Below are positions 43,606-52,850 of a stretch of DNA of 64,000 bases, in pieces. The notes under the pieces were generated by a model. That model was given only the letters and a program-made list of their open reading frames with translations. It was not told where the DNA came from and ran no database searches. This DNA comes from JANQGG01 sp964642175 (GTDB taxonomy: Bacteria > Bacteroidota > Chlorobiia > Chlorobiales > Chloroherpetonaceae). Both the position numbers and the translations under genes were made by a program. Location: the NCBI GenBank assembly GCA_964642175.1, contig CAZXOK010000002.1:186001-250000 (forward strand). The letters run 5' to 3'. Position 1 is the stretch's first letter, and each line of letters begins with the position of its first letter.

Positions 43606-46600
43606 ATGAATAAACATTTGACAGTCCTTATTATCGATGATGATGAGGAACTACGCGCTGCTACGGTTCGGCTGTTGCCGAAAGATAACCTGGAGGTCTA
43701 CCAGGCCGGAGACGGAAAAACCGGACTGGATCTCATTCATGCTCACCGCCCCGAACTGGTTATCTCGGATGTGGATATGCCCGAAATAACCGGGATAGAT
43801 CTCTGCCAGCTTGTCAAACAAGATCCAACCATACACAACACGCTGTTTGTCCTGATTTCACATCAAAAAATCACATCAAAAGATAAAATCAAGGGTTTGG
43901 AGGCACTGGCTGATTTTTACCTGACCCGGCCGATTTCGAACAATGAATTAAAATCGCATATCAAGGCTTTTTTGAGGATTGTCTCGGATGAAAAAGAGCT
44001 TCGAGAATCCAATGCCCGCTTAACCTACATGAACTCGATAATCAAATCGGTTCAAAAAGTTAACCAGTTAATTTCCAAAACCGATAAAATTGATGAACTG
44101 ATAGACAGCTCCTGCAGTGTTCTGGTTGAGAGTTTAGGTTATAACAATGCCTGGATTGCATTGGGCAACAAACCCGACCAGATCACCCATATAGCCGGTG
44201 CCGGATTTGGCAATCTTAAGCAAACCCTGGAAGAGATATTCAAAGATAACCGGTGTTTGATGTGCATGGATAAAGCCACTAATAGCAACGGAATAGCTGT
44301 TATTGAAGACCCAAAATCGGAGTGCAATACCTGCCCGCTTTCAGAATGGTATGGCGATTATTGCGGGTTGTGTTATACCATAAAATCCGATGGCCGAATT
44401 TTTGGCTGGCTTACCGTTTCAGCCCCGAAACAATATGCTTACGATAAAACCCAATGGCGTTTGCTGGAAGAGTTGGCCGGCGACCTGGGTCATGCTCTTT
44501 ATACCATGGAACTCAAAGCAGCCCAGGAGAAAAGCCAGGCCGAAAGAAATATGTTCTTTAATATGGTGTCTCAAACCCAGGATATGATTGCCATAGTCAA
44601 TAAAGATCATATTATTGAGCAGGCCAATCCTATGGTTCGCCATTTCTTTAAAAAGACAGAATTGGTTAACGGCATTCATGTTTCCCGGTTGTTGGGTGAG
44701 GATCTTTACAATCGTTGTGGGAAGCAAAACTTACTTAGAGCATTTAAAGGCAATCAAACATCGTTTGTGGCCAATGTGCCCATGCCTGGCCGTAAACCCA
44801 GGTATTTTAATGTTCATATCACCCCCGATAGTTCAACAAAATCACTTGAACGGGTCTATATAGTCGGTACAGATATCACCGATTTGATGCAGGCTTCGAA
44901 AAAATTAGAGCAGTCGGAGCGCAAGTACCATAATCTCTATGATAGCATACCTGCCGGAACGGCAATTATTGATATTCCTTCGGGTGAGATCAGGGAAGTT
45001 AATTTGTCGCTCTGCTCGATGCTGGGTTATGAAGAGTCTGAACTTCTCTACAAAACCGTTGAAGAGATCACACATCCCGAGGATTATAAGTTAGATCAAC
45101 AAGCTCTGGACGAGCGACTTGAAGGCGATAGCTCCATCAACTTTATCGAAAAACGCCTGCTTAAAAAAGACGGGTCTTATGTATGGGCAAGTGTTTCATC
45201 AACCCCGATCGAGTTTGAAAACGCAGTTCCAAAAACCATTTTGGGTATAATTATTGATAATACAGAACTTGTGGGAGCTACCAAGGCCCTGGAACAATCC
45301 GAAAAGCGCTACAAATCGCTGGCCGAAAACTACCCTAATGGTACGGTGGCATTATTTAACCGCGAGCTGGTTTGTGAACATGTGGATGGAAAAGGCCTGG
45401 AAACCATAGGACTTAAAAAAGAAGACCTGATTGGCAGAAATATCTACGAGATATTTCCGGAAGACATTGCCAGAATAAAAGAAGAAAACTGGACAAACGT
45501 ATTTAACGGGGAAACCAGCAGTTACGAGGTGTTTTTCAAGAATCATACATTTACAACAACGGTTGTACCCATCCGGAATACTGAGGGCAAAATCCTGCAG
45601 GGTGCTGAGTTTTCGCAGGATATTACATGGTTGCGCCGCTACCAGAACGAGCAGGAAAAAAGTAAAACACTGCTTGAGATGTCTGAAGATATTGCCGGCA
45701 GCGGCAGTTTTGAAACCGATTATACCAAGCAGGAAATCCTTGTTTCCAAAGGCTGGCAGCAGATTCATGGCATTAACAAAGACCTGATCACGGTTGAAGA
45801 GTTTCTTGGTATTGTTAAGCCCGAGGAGGTGGAAACGATGATAAAAATCTGTGAAAAAGCCAGGGCCGAGCATACCGAGTACAATTACCAGATTAGGATC
45901 ATCAACCAGAAAACCCGGGACATTCGCCATACCAAAGTTATTGGCAAGTACAAGTACAACGAAAACGGCGAAGTTTTAAGTATGGTGGGTTCGGTGCAGG
46001 ATATTACAGAGCAAAAACGCGTCGGTGAAGAAAAAATTAAAATGGCCGAAGAGTTGCGCCAGAGCCAGAAAATGGAAGCCATTGGTGCCCTGGCCGGGGG
46101 TGTTGCTCACGATTTTAATAACATTATGCAATCGGTTATCGGTTACTCCCAGTTGATGCTCGAAAGTCTGCCAAAAGACTCCCTGGAATACGACCATGCA
46201 TCGGAAATTTTCCGCGGAGCCGAGCGTGCCGCAGCTATCACGCGTCAGCTTTTGGCTTTTGGCAGAAGGCAGGTTCTGGAACCAACCGAAATTGATCTGA
46301 ACAAGCATATTGCCTCTATTCAAGATTTGCTGGAACGCACCACCAAGGAGAGTATCAGGGTCTCGTTTTCGCCAAAACGTGGTCTGCCATTGGTTTCGGT
46401 TGATAAAAACCAGTTGACACAATTGATCCTGAACGTGGTGATCAATGCCCGCGATGCCATGCCAAATGGTGGAATTGTTGAGCTTGCAACAAGTCAGGTT
46501 CATATCGATAAATCCTATAACGAGTCCTGCTTTACATCAACAGAAAAGCCCGGTGAAGGAATGTATGTGATGCTTCGGATCTCCGATACAGGCGAGGGAA

Positions 46601-47214
46601 TATCGCAGGGGGTTCTGTCTCATATCTTTGAACCGTTCTACACCACAAAAGCGGTTGGAAAAGGAACAGGCATGGGGCTATCGAGTGTCTATGGTATTAT
46701 TCGCCAGCATGGCGGAGCTATCAGGGCTGAGAGCAAGGTAGGAAAAGGATCGAGCTTTTTTATCTATTTACCGGCTGTGGCTAAAGGAACCTCTAAAAAA
46801 GACATCTCAGTGCCTGATGATAAAAAACCCGAGAAAGGCTCAGGCTGCATATTGTTTGCGGAAGATGAAGCGGTATTGCGAAAACTCTCTAAAAAAGTGC
46901 TGGGTGATTATGGGTATACCATGATTATAGCAGAAAATGGACAGGAGGCTTTAGACTTGGGCAGAGAAAACATCTATAATATCGATATTTTGGTGTTTGA
47001 TGCGGTTATGCCAAAAATGAGCGGCATTGATGCGTACAAAGCGCTCAGGGAACTGCGCCCCGAACTCCCGGTTATCTTTACAAGCGGATACACCGAAAGT
47101 GAAATCCACAGCAATTACATCCTCAAACACGGGCTTACTTTTATTCAAAAGCCTTATTCGTTAAAGGATCTGCTCAAGAAAATCCAGGAGCTTTTGCCCA
47201 CGAGTAACGATTAA
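43606..47214 (+). CDS. hybrid histidine kinase with receiver, Cys-rich GAF and four PAS domains
   Basis: A 1202-aa soluble relative of the giant kinase upstream. By reading: receiver 1-125 (phospho-acceptor D55, with Arg in YLTRPISN at the usual Lys position), Cys-rich GAF about 140-300 (six cysteines between CLMC and CGLC), four PAS about 313-812, HisKA with H835 in GGVAHDFNN, HATPase about 930-1045, and a C-terminal receiver about 1081-1200 with D1132 in LVFDAVMPKMSG. The same end modules and GAF type suggest it arose from the same ancestor. It has its own 373-base upstream region. The downstream uspA gene converges with an 11-base gap. Confidence 0.92.
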   Translation: MNKHLTVLIIDDDEELRAATVRLLPKDNLEVYQAGDGKTGLDLIHAHRPELVISDVDMPEITGIDLCQLVKQDPTIHNTLFVLISHQKITSKDKIKGLEALADFYLTRPISNNELKSHIKAFLRIVSDEKELRESNARLTYMNSIIKSVQKVNQLISKTDKIDELIDSSCSVLVESLGYNNAWIALGNKPDQITHIAGAGFGNLKQTLEEIFKDNRCLMCMDKATNSNGIAVIEDPKSECNTCPLSEWYGDYCGLCYTIKSDGRIFGWLTVSAPKQYAYDKTQWRLLEELAGDLGHALYTMELKAAQEKSQAERNMFFNMVSQTQDMIAIVNKDHIIEQANPMVRHFFKKTELVNGIHVSRLLGEDLYNRCGKQNLLRAFKGNQTSFVANVPMPGRKPRYFNVHITPDSSTKSLERVYIVGTDITDLMQASKKLEQSERKYHNLYDSIPAGTAIIDIPSGEIREVNLSLCSMLGYEESELLYKTVEEITHPEDYKLDQQALDERLEGDSSINFIEKRLLKKDGSYVWASVSSTPIEFENAVPKTILGIIIDNTELVGATKALEQSEKRYKSLAENYPNGTVALFNRELVCEHVDGKGLETIGLKKEDLIGRNIYEIFPEDIARIKEENWTNVFNGETSSYEVFFKNHTFTTTVVPIRNTEGKILQGAEFSQDITWLRRYQNEQEKSKTLLEMSEDIAGSGSFETDYTKQEILVSKGWQQIHGINKDLITVEEFLGIVKPEEVETMIKICEKARAEHTEYNYQIRIINQKTRDIRHTKVIGKYKYNENGEVLSMVGSVQDITEQKRVGEEKIKMAEELRQSQKMEAIGALAGGVAHDFNNIMQSVIGYSQLMLESLPKDSLEYDHASEIFRGAERAAAITRQLLAFGRRQVLEPTEIDLNKHIASIQDLLERTTKESIRVSFSPKRGLPLVSVDKNQLTQLILNVVINARDAMPNGGIVELATSQVHIDKSYNESCFTSTEKPGEGMYVMLRISDTGEGISQGVLSHIFEPFYTTKAVGKGTGMGLSSVYGIIRQHGGAIRAESKVGKGSSFFIYLPAVAKGTSKKDISVPDDKKPEKGSGCILFAEDEAVLRKLSKKVLGDYGYTMIIAENGQEALDLGRENIYNIDILVFDAVMPKMSGIDAYKALRELRPELPVIFTSGYTESEIHSNYILKHGLTFIQKPYSLKDLLKKIQELLPTSND

Positions 47215-47225
47215 AAAAATCTACA

Positions 47226-48074
47226 CTATCGGCAAATAAGCATGGAGCATGGGGCTGTACGCATCACTTTTTCGGTGGTACTTCCCATAATAATTCGTCG
47301 CATTTGAGTTGTCCCCTTTTCGCCAAGTACAATCAGGTCTGTATCGTAATCTTTGGCATAGTTTAACAAGGTTTGAGCCGGGCTGCCCCAAAGAATTTTC
47401 TTGTCGACTTCCTGGCCTTTTAGTTCAAAAGCATTGATGAACTCTTCCAGCTCCAGGGTCTTTTTTTCTTTAAAGGCGTTTACTTTTTCTTCTTCAATAT
47501 CCTGCGATAAACCAATGGCATCTACATTGGGTTCGTGGAGCACGTGCAACGCTTCGAGTTTGGCCCCGAAGGTTTGGGCCATAGACAAGGCTTTATCAAA
47601 CGCACCTTTTGATGAGGGTGAAAAATCCACTCCGCATACAATTTTATTGATCCCTTCAAATGAATCGGCTTTGTGGATCCAGACAATCTGGCGGGCCTGG
47701 CGAACGATGGCTTCAGCCGAAGCGCCAAAGATCACCCGTTGCAATGCCGATTTTTCTTCAGCCCCGATAATTATAATATCAGCTTCCATACCATCGGCTG
47801 CAGCCAGAACCTGGTCGGCTACATTGCCAACTTCAATGATCACATTTCCGGTTTGGGTACCATCATCCTGAAGCCGTTGCAGGTATAGGCGCATACGCTG
47901 CTCGGCCACACGCTGGACTTCGTGGGAGCTTATCCAATCCGAAAAGTACGATTTTACAACATAGATCAAAGACAGCTTTCCTTGAAGTTTCTTGATCAGA
48001 GGGCCAATATGTAATAATGCCTTGGTAGAAAGATCGGAGAGATCAGTGGCCAGAAGAATGTTTTTATTAATCAT
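47226..48074 (-). CDS. tandem universal stress protein (UspA family)
   Basis: A 282-aa protein with two Usp domains (about 1-140 and 145-282). The second has a complete ATP-binding motif G-x2-G-x9-G-S (GEKGTTQMRRIIMGST). The first has a weaker form (GAEEKSALQRVIFGAS), so nucleotide binding may be limited to one half. Tandem Usp proteins respond to stress or energy state; a specific partner is not evident. It converges with the second hybrid kinase gene. An inverted repeat lies in its leader. Confidence 0.9.
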   Translation of the reverse strand: MINKNILLATDLSDLSTKALLHIGPLIKKLQGKLSLIYVVKSYFSDWISSHEVQRVAEQRMRLYLQRLQDDGTQTGNVIIEVGNVADQVLAAADGMEADIIIIGAEEKSALQRVIFGASAEAIVRQARQIVWIHKADSFEGINKIVCGVDFSPSSKGAFDKALSMAQTFGAKLEALHVLHEPNVDAIGLSQDIEEEKVNAFKEKKTLELEEFINAFELKGQEVDKKILWGSPAQTLLNYAKDYDTDLIVLGEKGTTQMRRIIMGSTTEKVMRTAPCSMLICR

Positions 48075-48435
48075 GTGCGTCCATGTTTATAGGGAATAAA
48101 GCTTCTCAATGTTATTTCTTGGTAAAATAACGTTCTTTAGGTTTAAATCTGATAAATATCTGAACTTCCACGGGCGTTACAATTTAAACCACCTCACCGG
48201 GCAAGATCTGCAAGCAAGCCGGAATTGGTTTTTCAGATCAACTTAAGCCAGGTATCGTTTTTTGTTCAGGTATCCCGGGAGGTTTCACCTGACTGGTTTT
48301 AATGGCCTTGTTTTTTAAATTAATTTAAAAAATGTATCTATCACCAACCTTAAATGGGAACTCTTTTGGTCATGTTCAGACTTTTATGTTACAGGCTGAT
48401 ACGTATTTTTATAAAAAACTAAAATTATTGCTTAT
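48075..48435. other. divergent spacer between the uspA and YceI-like genes
   Basis: About 360 bases without a supported gene, holding the promoters of two divergent genes. An inverted repeat (48108-48134: AATGTTATTT with AAAATAACGTT, one G-U pair) lies 34-60 bases before uspA and could be an operator or a leader hairpin. Confidence 0.4.
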
Positions 48436-49074
48436 ATGACCGTAGAATTATTGTTTGTTGCCTTAGGTGTAGCTTTTATGATTGGATTTGCCCTTCAGAA
48501 CAACGATTCCCTTTTTCAAGATCATGATCACGGACTTGCCTATATCGTTGAAAAAAAGATGTTTATGCTTACAACGCTGTCTGTTACAGGAAAAAGCTCC
48601 GAAATAGACTCCAGCGTTGTTTTTAACTCAAATAAGGATCAGTTTAAAGTTCATATTTCACTGCCTGTTGAGTCTCTGGACTCCGGATTAGAGGATAGAG
48701 ACAAAAGTGTACAGGATTTTCTGAAATTTAAAGAGCATCCAAATATTACCTTTACCTCAGACTGGCTGGCTTACGATAGTTTGAATTTTGAAACAGAAAT
48801 GGACAAAACCGTACCGGGCCTGCTTTGTTTTGGTGGTGATCAGTTCCATGTTCATTTCCCACTGCGTTTTACTCGCCACGAATCCTACACGCAAATATCC
48901 GGGATCCTGGCATATACCTTCACAAAATTCGATATGGCCTGTCCCCGGGTTGCCGGTGGCCTGGTAGCCGATGTAAAAGACCGGTTAGATATAGTTGTAA
49001 ATTTACGATCAGACAAAATTGAGGGGTTGGAAGAACTTCTTTCGCCCAGGAAAGTTAGTACTGAGATCAGCTAA
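48436..49074 (+). CDS. YceI-like domain protein
   Basis: A 212-aa protein with an N-terminal hydrophobic segment (about 3-20) that could be a signal anchor. A YceI-type lipocalin-like beta-barrel follows (about 35-200), with SVTGKSSEIDSSVVFNSNKDQF, then DRDKSVQDFLKFKEHPNITFTS, the most typical block. Family members bind polyisoprenoid or amide ligands, but this one's ligand is unknown. The central segment (FGGDQFHVHFPLRFTRH) keeps the normal pattern. A terminator follows. Confidence 0.75.
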   Translation: MTVELLFVALGVAFMIGFALQNNDSLFQDHDHGLAYIVEKKMFMLTTLSVTGKSSEIDSSVVFNSNKDQFKVHISLPVESLDSGLEDRDKSVQDFLKFKEHPNITFTSDWLAYDSLNFETEMDKTVPGLLCFGGDQFHVHFPLRFTRHESYTQISGILAYTFTKFDMACPRVAGGLVADVKDRLDIVVNLRSDKIEGLEELLSPRKVSTEIS

Positions 49075-49079
49075 CAAAA

Positions 49080-49105
49080 AAAGCCGCTTTAAAGCGGCTT
49101 TTTCG
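49080..49105. terminator. bidirectional terminator between the YceI-like gene and gyrA
   Basis: AAGCCGCTTT and AAAGCGGCTT (49081-49100) form a perfect palindromic hairpin flanked by A and T runs, between two convergent genes. Confidence 0.88.
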
Positions 49106-49128
49106 TTTATGTTAAATCACCAGAATGC

Positions 49129-51612
49129 TTAATCACCATTCAGCGGGAGCTCAAACTGGTCGGGATCAATTTCATCCTCACCATTTGATTCTTCCTTTGG
49201 CACACGGGCAACTGATGAGATCGTATCTTCATCACCCAGGCGAATTAAGCGCACCCCGGAAGTGTTCCGGCCCATAACACGGATGTCGGCCACATGTTGT
49301 CGGATGACAATGCCTTTTTGGGTGATGATGATCAGGTCGTCGCTGTCGTTGACTTCCAGCATTCGAACCAGGTGGCCAACTTTCTCGCTGGCTTTCAGGG
49401 TGATAACACCCGAAGCACCACGGCGGGTCATGCGGTAATCATCAATGTCGCTGCGTTTGCCATAACCTTTGTCCGTAACGATCAGGAGTGTGGCGTCGGT
49501 GCGCCTGGTAGCCACAAGTGAAACAATATGCTCATCACCGGCCAGGTTGGCACCTTTAACCCCGATAGAGTTCCGGCCCATACTGCGCACATCATTTTCC
49601 TTGAACCTTATGGCATAACCGGAATTCTTGGCCAGAACAATCTGATGCTCGCTATCGGTAAGCGTGGCATCAATCAGTTCATCCTTATCAGAAATATTAA
49701 TGGCAATAATTCCCGTTTTGCGTGGATTGGAGTACTCTTTCAAAGAGGTTTTCTTGATCAGGCCATTTCGGGTACACATTAATATGTAATGATCTTCTTT
49801 GAACTCTTTAATGTTGATCATGGCACGTATCCGCTCATCTTTTTCAAACTGGATCAGGTTGGCAATCGAGCGGCCACGTGCAGTTCTTCCGGCTTCAGGG
49901 ATCTCATGTACTTTAATCCAGTAACATTTACCCATGTTGGTGAAGAACAAAATGTAGTTGTGGGTAGAGGCTATGAACATATGCTCTACAAAATCGTTAT
50001 CTTTGGCCATAGCCCCCGAGATGCCTCTGCCACCTCTGCCCTGACGGCGGTAACCCGATACAGGAAAGCGTTTAATGAATCCCTGGTGGGTAATGGTAAT
50101 CACCACATCTTCTTCGGCGATCATATCTTCTATACTGAACTCATCGGTTTCGTAGATGATCTCGGTGCGGCGTTCATCGCCATAAGTTTCTTTAATTGCA
50201 ATCAGTTCATCCTTGATCATCTGGAATTGCAGAGCCTCGCTGGCCAGAATTGATCTTAACCGTTCAATGGTTTTGAGCAAGGCCTGGTATTCATCTTCAA
50301 TTTTTTGGCGCTCTAAACCGGTAAGGCGCTGCAGGCGCATATCCAGAACTGCCTTGGCCTGGATTTCAGAGAGCCCGAAGCGTTCCATTAAGCGACTTTT
50401 GGCCGTTTCGGTATCAGGCGACTGGCGGATGGTAGTAATAACTTCGTCCAGGTTATCCAAACAGATCTTTAAACCTTCAAGAATATGGGCGCGGCGTTCG
50501 GCTTCATCCAGCTCATAGCGGGTTCGCCTTAAAACCACTTCATGGCGGTGGTCTATGTAATGAACCATCAACTCTTTAAGGTTCATGACTTTTGGGGTGT
50601 CATTGACCAAAGCCAGCAAATTGCATCCAAAAGTTTCCTGGAGCTGGGTATATTTAAAGAGCTGGTTCAGAACAACCTGTGTAACAGCGTCGCGTTTCAG
50701 TTCAATAACTACGCGCATGCCATCGCGGTCCGACTCGTCCCGAAGGTCCGAAATACCATCAACTTTCTTAATTTGAACCAACCCGGCAATCTTTTCAATT
50801 AACCGGGCTTTGTTGACCTGGTAAGGCAATTCGGTAATAATTAAAGACTCGCGGCCATTCTTTTGGTTAACCTCCACCTGAACTTTTGCCCTTATGACAA
50901 CCCTGCCCCGACCGGTGGTATAAGCCAGCTTAATCCCTTCATAGCCGTAAATTATTCCTGCAGTCGGAAAATCAGGGGCTTTGACAAAAGTCATGAGTTC
51001 TTCTATAGAGATATCCCGGTTATCCAGGTAGGCGCACAGGCCATCAATCACTTCATTTAAATTGTGTGGTGGAATGTTGGTGGCCATACCAACGGCAATA
51101 CCCGAGGCCCCATTAACCAGAAGGTTTGGGATTGCTGAAGGAAGTACGGTGGGTTCTTCAAGGGAGTCATCAAAATTATTGGCATAATCAATGGTGTCCT
51201 TATCAATATCGCGCAGCATTTCGCTGGCTATTCTCATCATGCGAACTTCGGTGTATCTCATGGCGGCGGGTGCATCGCCATCAACCGAGCCGAAATTACC
51301 CTGGCCATCTACCAGTGGGTAACGAAGGGAAAAATCCTGAGCCATTCGCACGATACTGTCATAAACTGCAGTATCCCCATGCGGATGGTATTTACCTAAA
51401 ACTTCACCCACAATACGAGCCGATTTTTTATAGGATCGGCCCGATTGCAAGCCTAGTTCGTTCATGCCAAAAAGCACGCGTCGATGAACAGGCTTCAAGC
51501 CGTCGCGCACATCAGGCAGTGCCCGGCTTACAATAACAGACATAGAATAGTCGAGATACGAATCGCGCATCTCGTCTTCTATATTAATAGGAACAATCTT
51601 TTCTCGTTGCAT
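49129..51612 (-). CDS. gyrA: DNA gyrase subunit A
   Basis: Breaks and rejoins DNA for negative supercoiling, together with GyrB (not here). The 827-aa protein opens with the quinolone region GKYHPHGDTAVYDS, with Thr at the E. coli Ser83 position and Asp at the 87 position. The catalytic tyrosine is Y120 in AMRYTE. The C-terminal beta-pinwheel contains a GyrA-box-like RRQGRGGRG, which favours GyrA over ParC. The acidic tail is usual. It is transcribed away from the rpsL operon. Confidence 0.97.
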   Translation of the reverse strand: MQREKIVPINIEDEMRDSYLDYSMSVIVSRALPDVRDGLKPVHRRVLFGMNELGLQSGRSYKKSARIVGEVLGKYHPHGDTAVYDSIVRMAQDFSLRYPLVDGQGNFGSVDGDAPAAMRYTEVRMMRIASEMLRDIDKDTIDYANNFDDSLEEPTVLPSAIPNLLVNGASGIAVGMATNIPPHNLNEVIDGLCAYLDNRDISIEELMTFVKAPDFPTAGIIYGYEGIKLAYTTGRGRVVIRAKVQVEVNQKNGRESLIITELPYQVNKARLIEKIAGLVQIKKVDGISDLRDESDRDGMRVVIELKRDAVTQVVLNQLFKYTQLQETFGCNLLALVNDTPKVMNLKELMVHYIDHRHEVVLRRTRYELDEAERRAHILEGLKICLDNLDEVITTIRQSPDTETAKSRLMERFGLSEIQAKAVLDMRLQRLTGLERQKIEDEYQALLKTIERLRSILASEALQFQMIKDELIAIKETYGDERRTEIIYETDEFSIEDMIAEEDVVITITHQGFIKRFPVSGYRRQGRGGRGISGAMAKDNDFVEHMFIASTHNYILFFTNMGKCYWIKVHEIPEAGRTARGRSIANLIQFEKDERIRAMINIKEFKEDHYILMCTRNGLIKKTSLKEYSNPRKTGIIAINISDKDELIDATLTDSEHQIVLAKNSGYAIRFKENDVRSMGRNSIGVKGANLAGDEHIVSLVATRRTDATLLIVTDKGYGKRSDIDDYRMTRRGASGVITLKASEKVGHLVRMLEVNDSDDLIIITQKGIVIRQHVADIRVMGRNTSGVRLIRLGDEDTISSVARVPKEESNGEDEIDPDQFELPLNGD

Positions 51613-51831
51613 AAAAAACTAATGAAAGTAAAGTTTGACTCGAACCTCTGAATATAAGATTTCTTGGCGAGTTTTGGCGATTTCTGACAAGATATTTATG
51701 AAATGCAGTTCAGACTCGGAATTAAACTGATTTTAGGTGCGCCATGCCGGGGTAATTAAGTGCTGCATCCGGTCAATTTGAAAAATTTTTCTAAAAAAAT
51801 GAAATAAAAGAGAAAAAGGATAGGGATGAGT

Positions 51832-51862
51832 TTTGTTTTTAATCGATTATCGATTAACTTTG
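51832..51862 (+). promoter_or_regulatory. Bacteroidota-type promoter of the rpsL operon with an internal palindrome
   Basis: TTTG (51832-51835) and TAACTTTG (51855-51862) are separated by 19 bases and match the Bacteroidota consensus TTTG-N17-23-TAnnTTTG exactly. A 19-base palindrome, TTAATCGAT-T-ATCGATTAA (51839-51857), fills the space between the two elements and overlaps the -7 box, ideal for a repressor site. Transcription should begin near 51869, about 75 bases before rpsL. The rest of 51613-51944 shows no gene and must also hold the gyrA promoter. Confidence 0.7.
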
Positions 51863-51944
51863 TAGCCCTCATATTCGTTTAAAAAACCATTTTTTTGGTT
51901 TGGTATATAGAGAAAGAATTGAACAAAGATTAAGGAATTTTTAA

Positions 51945-52328
51945 ATGCCAACGATACAGCAGTTAGTTAGACAGGGTAGAAAAAGCCTGCGTGCAAATAC
52001 CGATTCACCGGCTTTGGATAGTTGTCCTCAAAAGCGAGGTGTGTGTACAAGGGTTTATACCACCACACCAAAAAAGCCGAATTCGGCACTTCGTAAAGTC
52101 GCCCGTGTTCGTTTATCAAATGGAATTGAGGTAACAGCTTACATTCCGGGTGAGGGACACAACCTACAGGAGCACTCCATTGTGTTGATCCGTGGGGGTC
52201 GTGTGAAAGATCTGCCGGGTGTGCGTTACCATATTGTCCGAGGCTCATTAGATACCTCCGGTGTTGCTGATCGGAAAAACGGGCGATCGAAGTACGGCGC
52301 TAAAATGCCAAAGGAAGAATCCAAGTAA
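51945..52328 (+). CDS. rpsL: 30S ribosomal protein S12
   Basis: A 127-aa decoding-centre protein, first gene of the str operon. It has TTTPKKPNSALRKVARVRL with the streptomycin-related Lys43 unchanged, and the second conserved loop GGRVKDLPGVRYH. The C-terminal tail is Lys-rich as usual. It is preceded by the strong promoter at 51832-51862. rpsG follows after 24 bases. Confidence 0.98.
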   Translation: MPTIQQLVRQGRKSLRANTDSPALDSCPQKRGVCTRVYTTTPKKPNSALRKVARVRLSNGIEVTAYIPGEGHNLQEHSIVLIRGGRVKDLPGVRYHIVRGSLDTSGVADRKNGRSKYGAKMPKEESK

Positions 52329-52352
52329 AAACCAAAGAATTATAAACAAAGT

Positions 52353-52820
52353 ATGCGCAGAAAATCAGCTTCAAAAAAGATAGATCAAACCGACGAGCGT
52401 TTTAATGATCCTGTTATTTACTTCCTGATCAACACTTTGATGCAGGATGGTAAAAAAGCAGTCTCAAAAAAGATTGTCTACGATGCAATGGATATTATAG
52501 CTGAAAAGTCTGAAGAAGATGCGCTGGAAGTATTCCAAAAAGCGATGGCTAATATTTCACCGGTTGTTGAGGTTCGTGCCAAGCGTGTTGGCGGCGCCAC
52601 CTACCAGATTCCTGTTGAGGTTCGTGCCGATCGCCGCGTTGCTCTGGCACTGCGCTGGTTAAAAACATATTCAACAAAGCGCTCCGGGAAGTCTATGGCT
52701 CAGAAGCTGGCTTCAGAGTTATTGGATGCAGCCAACAACCAGGGGTCGTCTGTGAAGAAGCGTGAAGAGGTGCATAAGATGGCAGAAGCAAACAAGGCGT
52801 TCTCGCACTTCAGATTCTAG
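52353..52820 (+). CDS. rpsG: 30S ribosomal protein S7
   Basis: A 155-aa 16S rRNA-binding protein that nucleates the 30S head. It opens MRRKSASKK and contains the conserved VGGATYQIPVEVRADRRVAL block. The order rpsL-rpsG-fusA-tuf is the classic str operon. Length is normal. Confidence 0.98.
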   Translation: MRRKSASKKIDQTDERFNDPVIYFLINTLMQDGKKAVSKKIVYDAMDIIAEKSEEDALEVFQKAMANISPVVEVRAKRVGGATYQIPVEVRADRRVALALRWLKTYSTKRSGKSMAQKLASELLDAANNQGSSVKKREEVHKMAEANKAFSHFRF

Positions 52821-52850
52821 AAATTTAAACAATAAGTCATTTAATAAGTT

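Noticed and set aside
28500..47214. Genomic island carrying the signalling genes
   Set aside because: No integrase, transposase, attachment repeats or clear composition break was seen; the genes look vertically inherited.
51400..51612. Quinolone-resistance change in GyrA (Thr at the Ser83 position)
   Set aside because: Thr is a natural residue there in many bacteria, and Asp is kept at position 87; resistance cannot be inferred.
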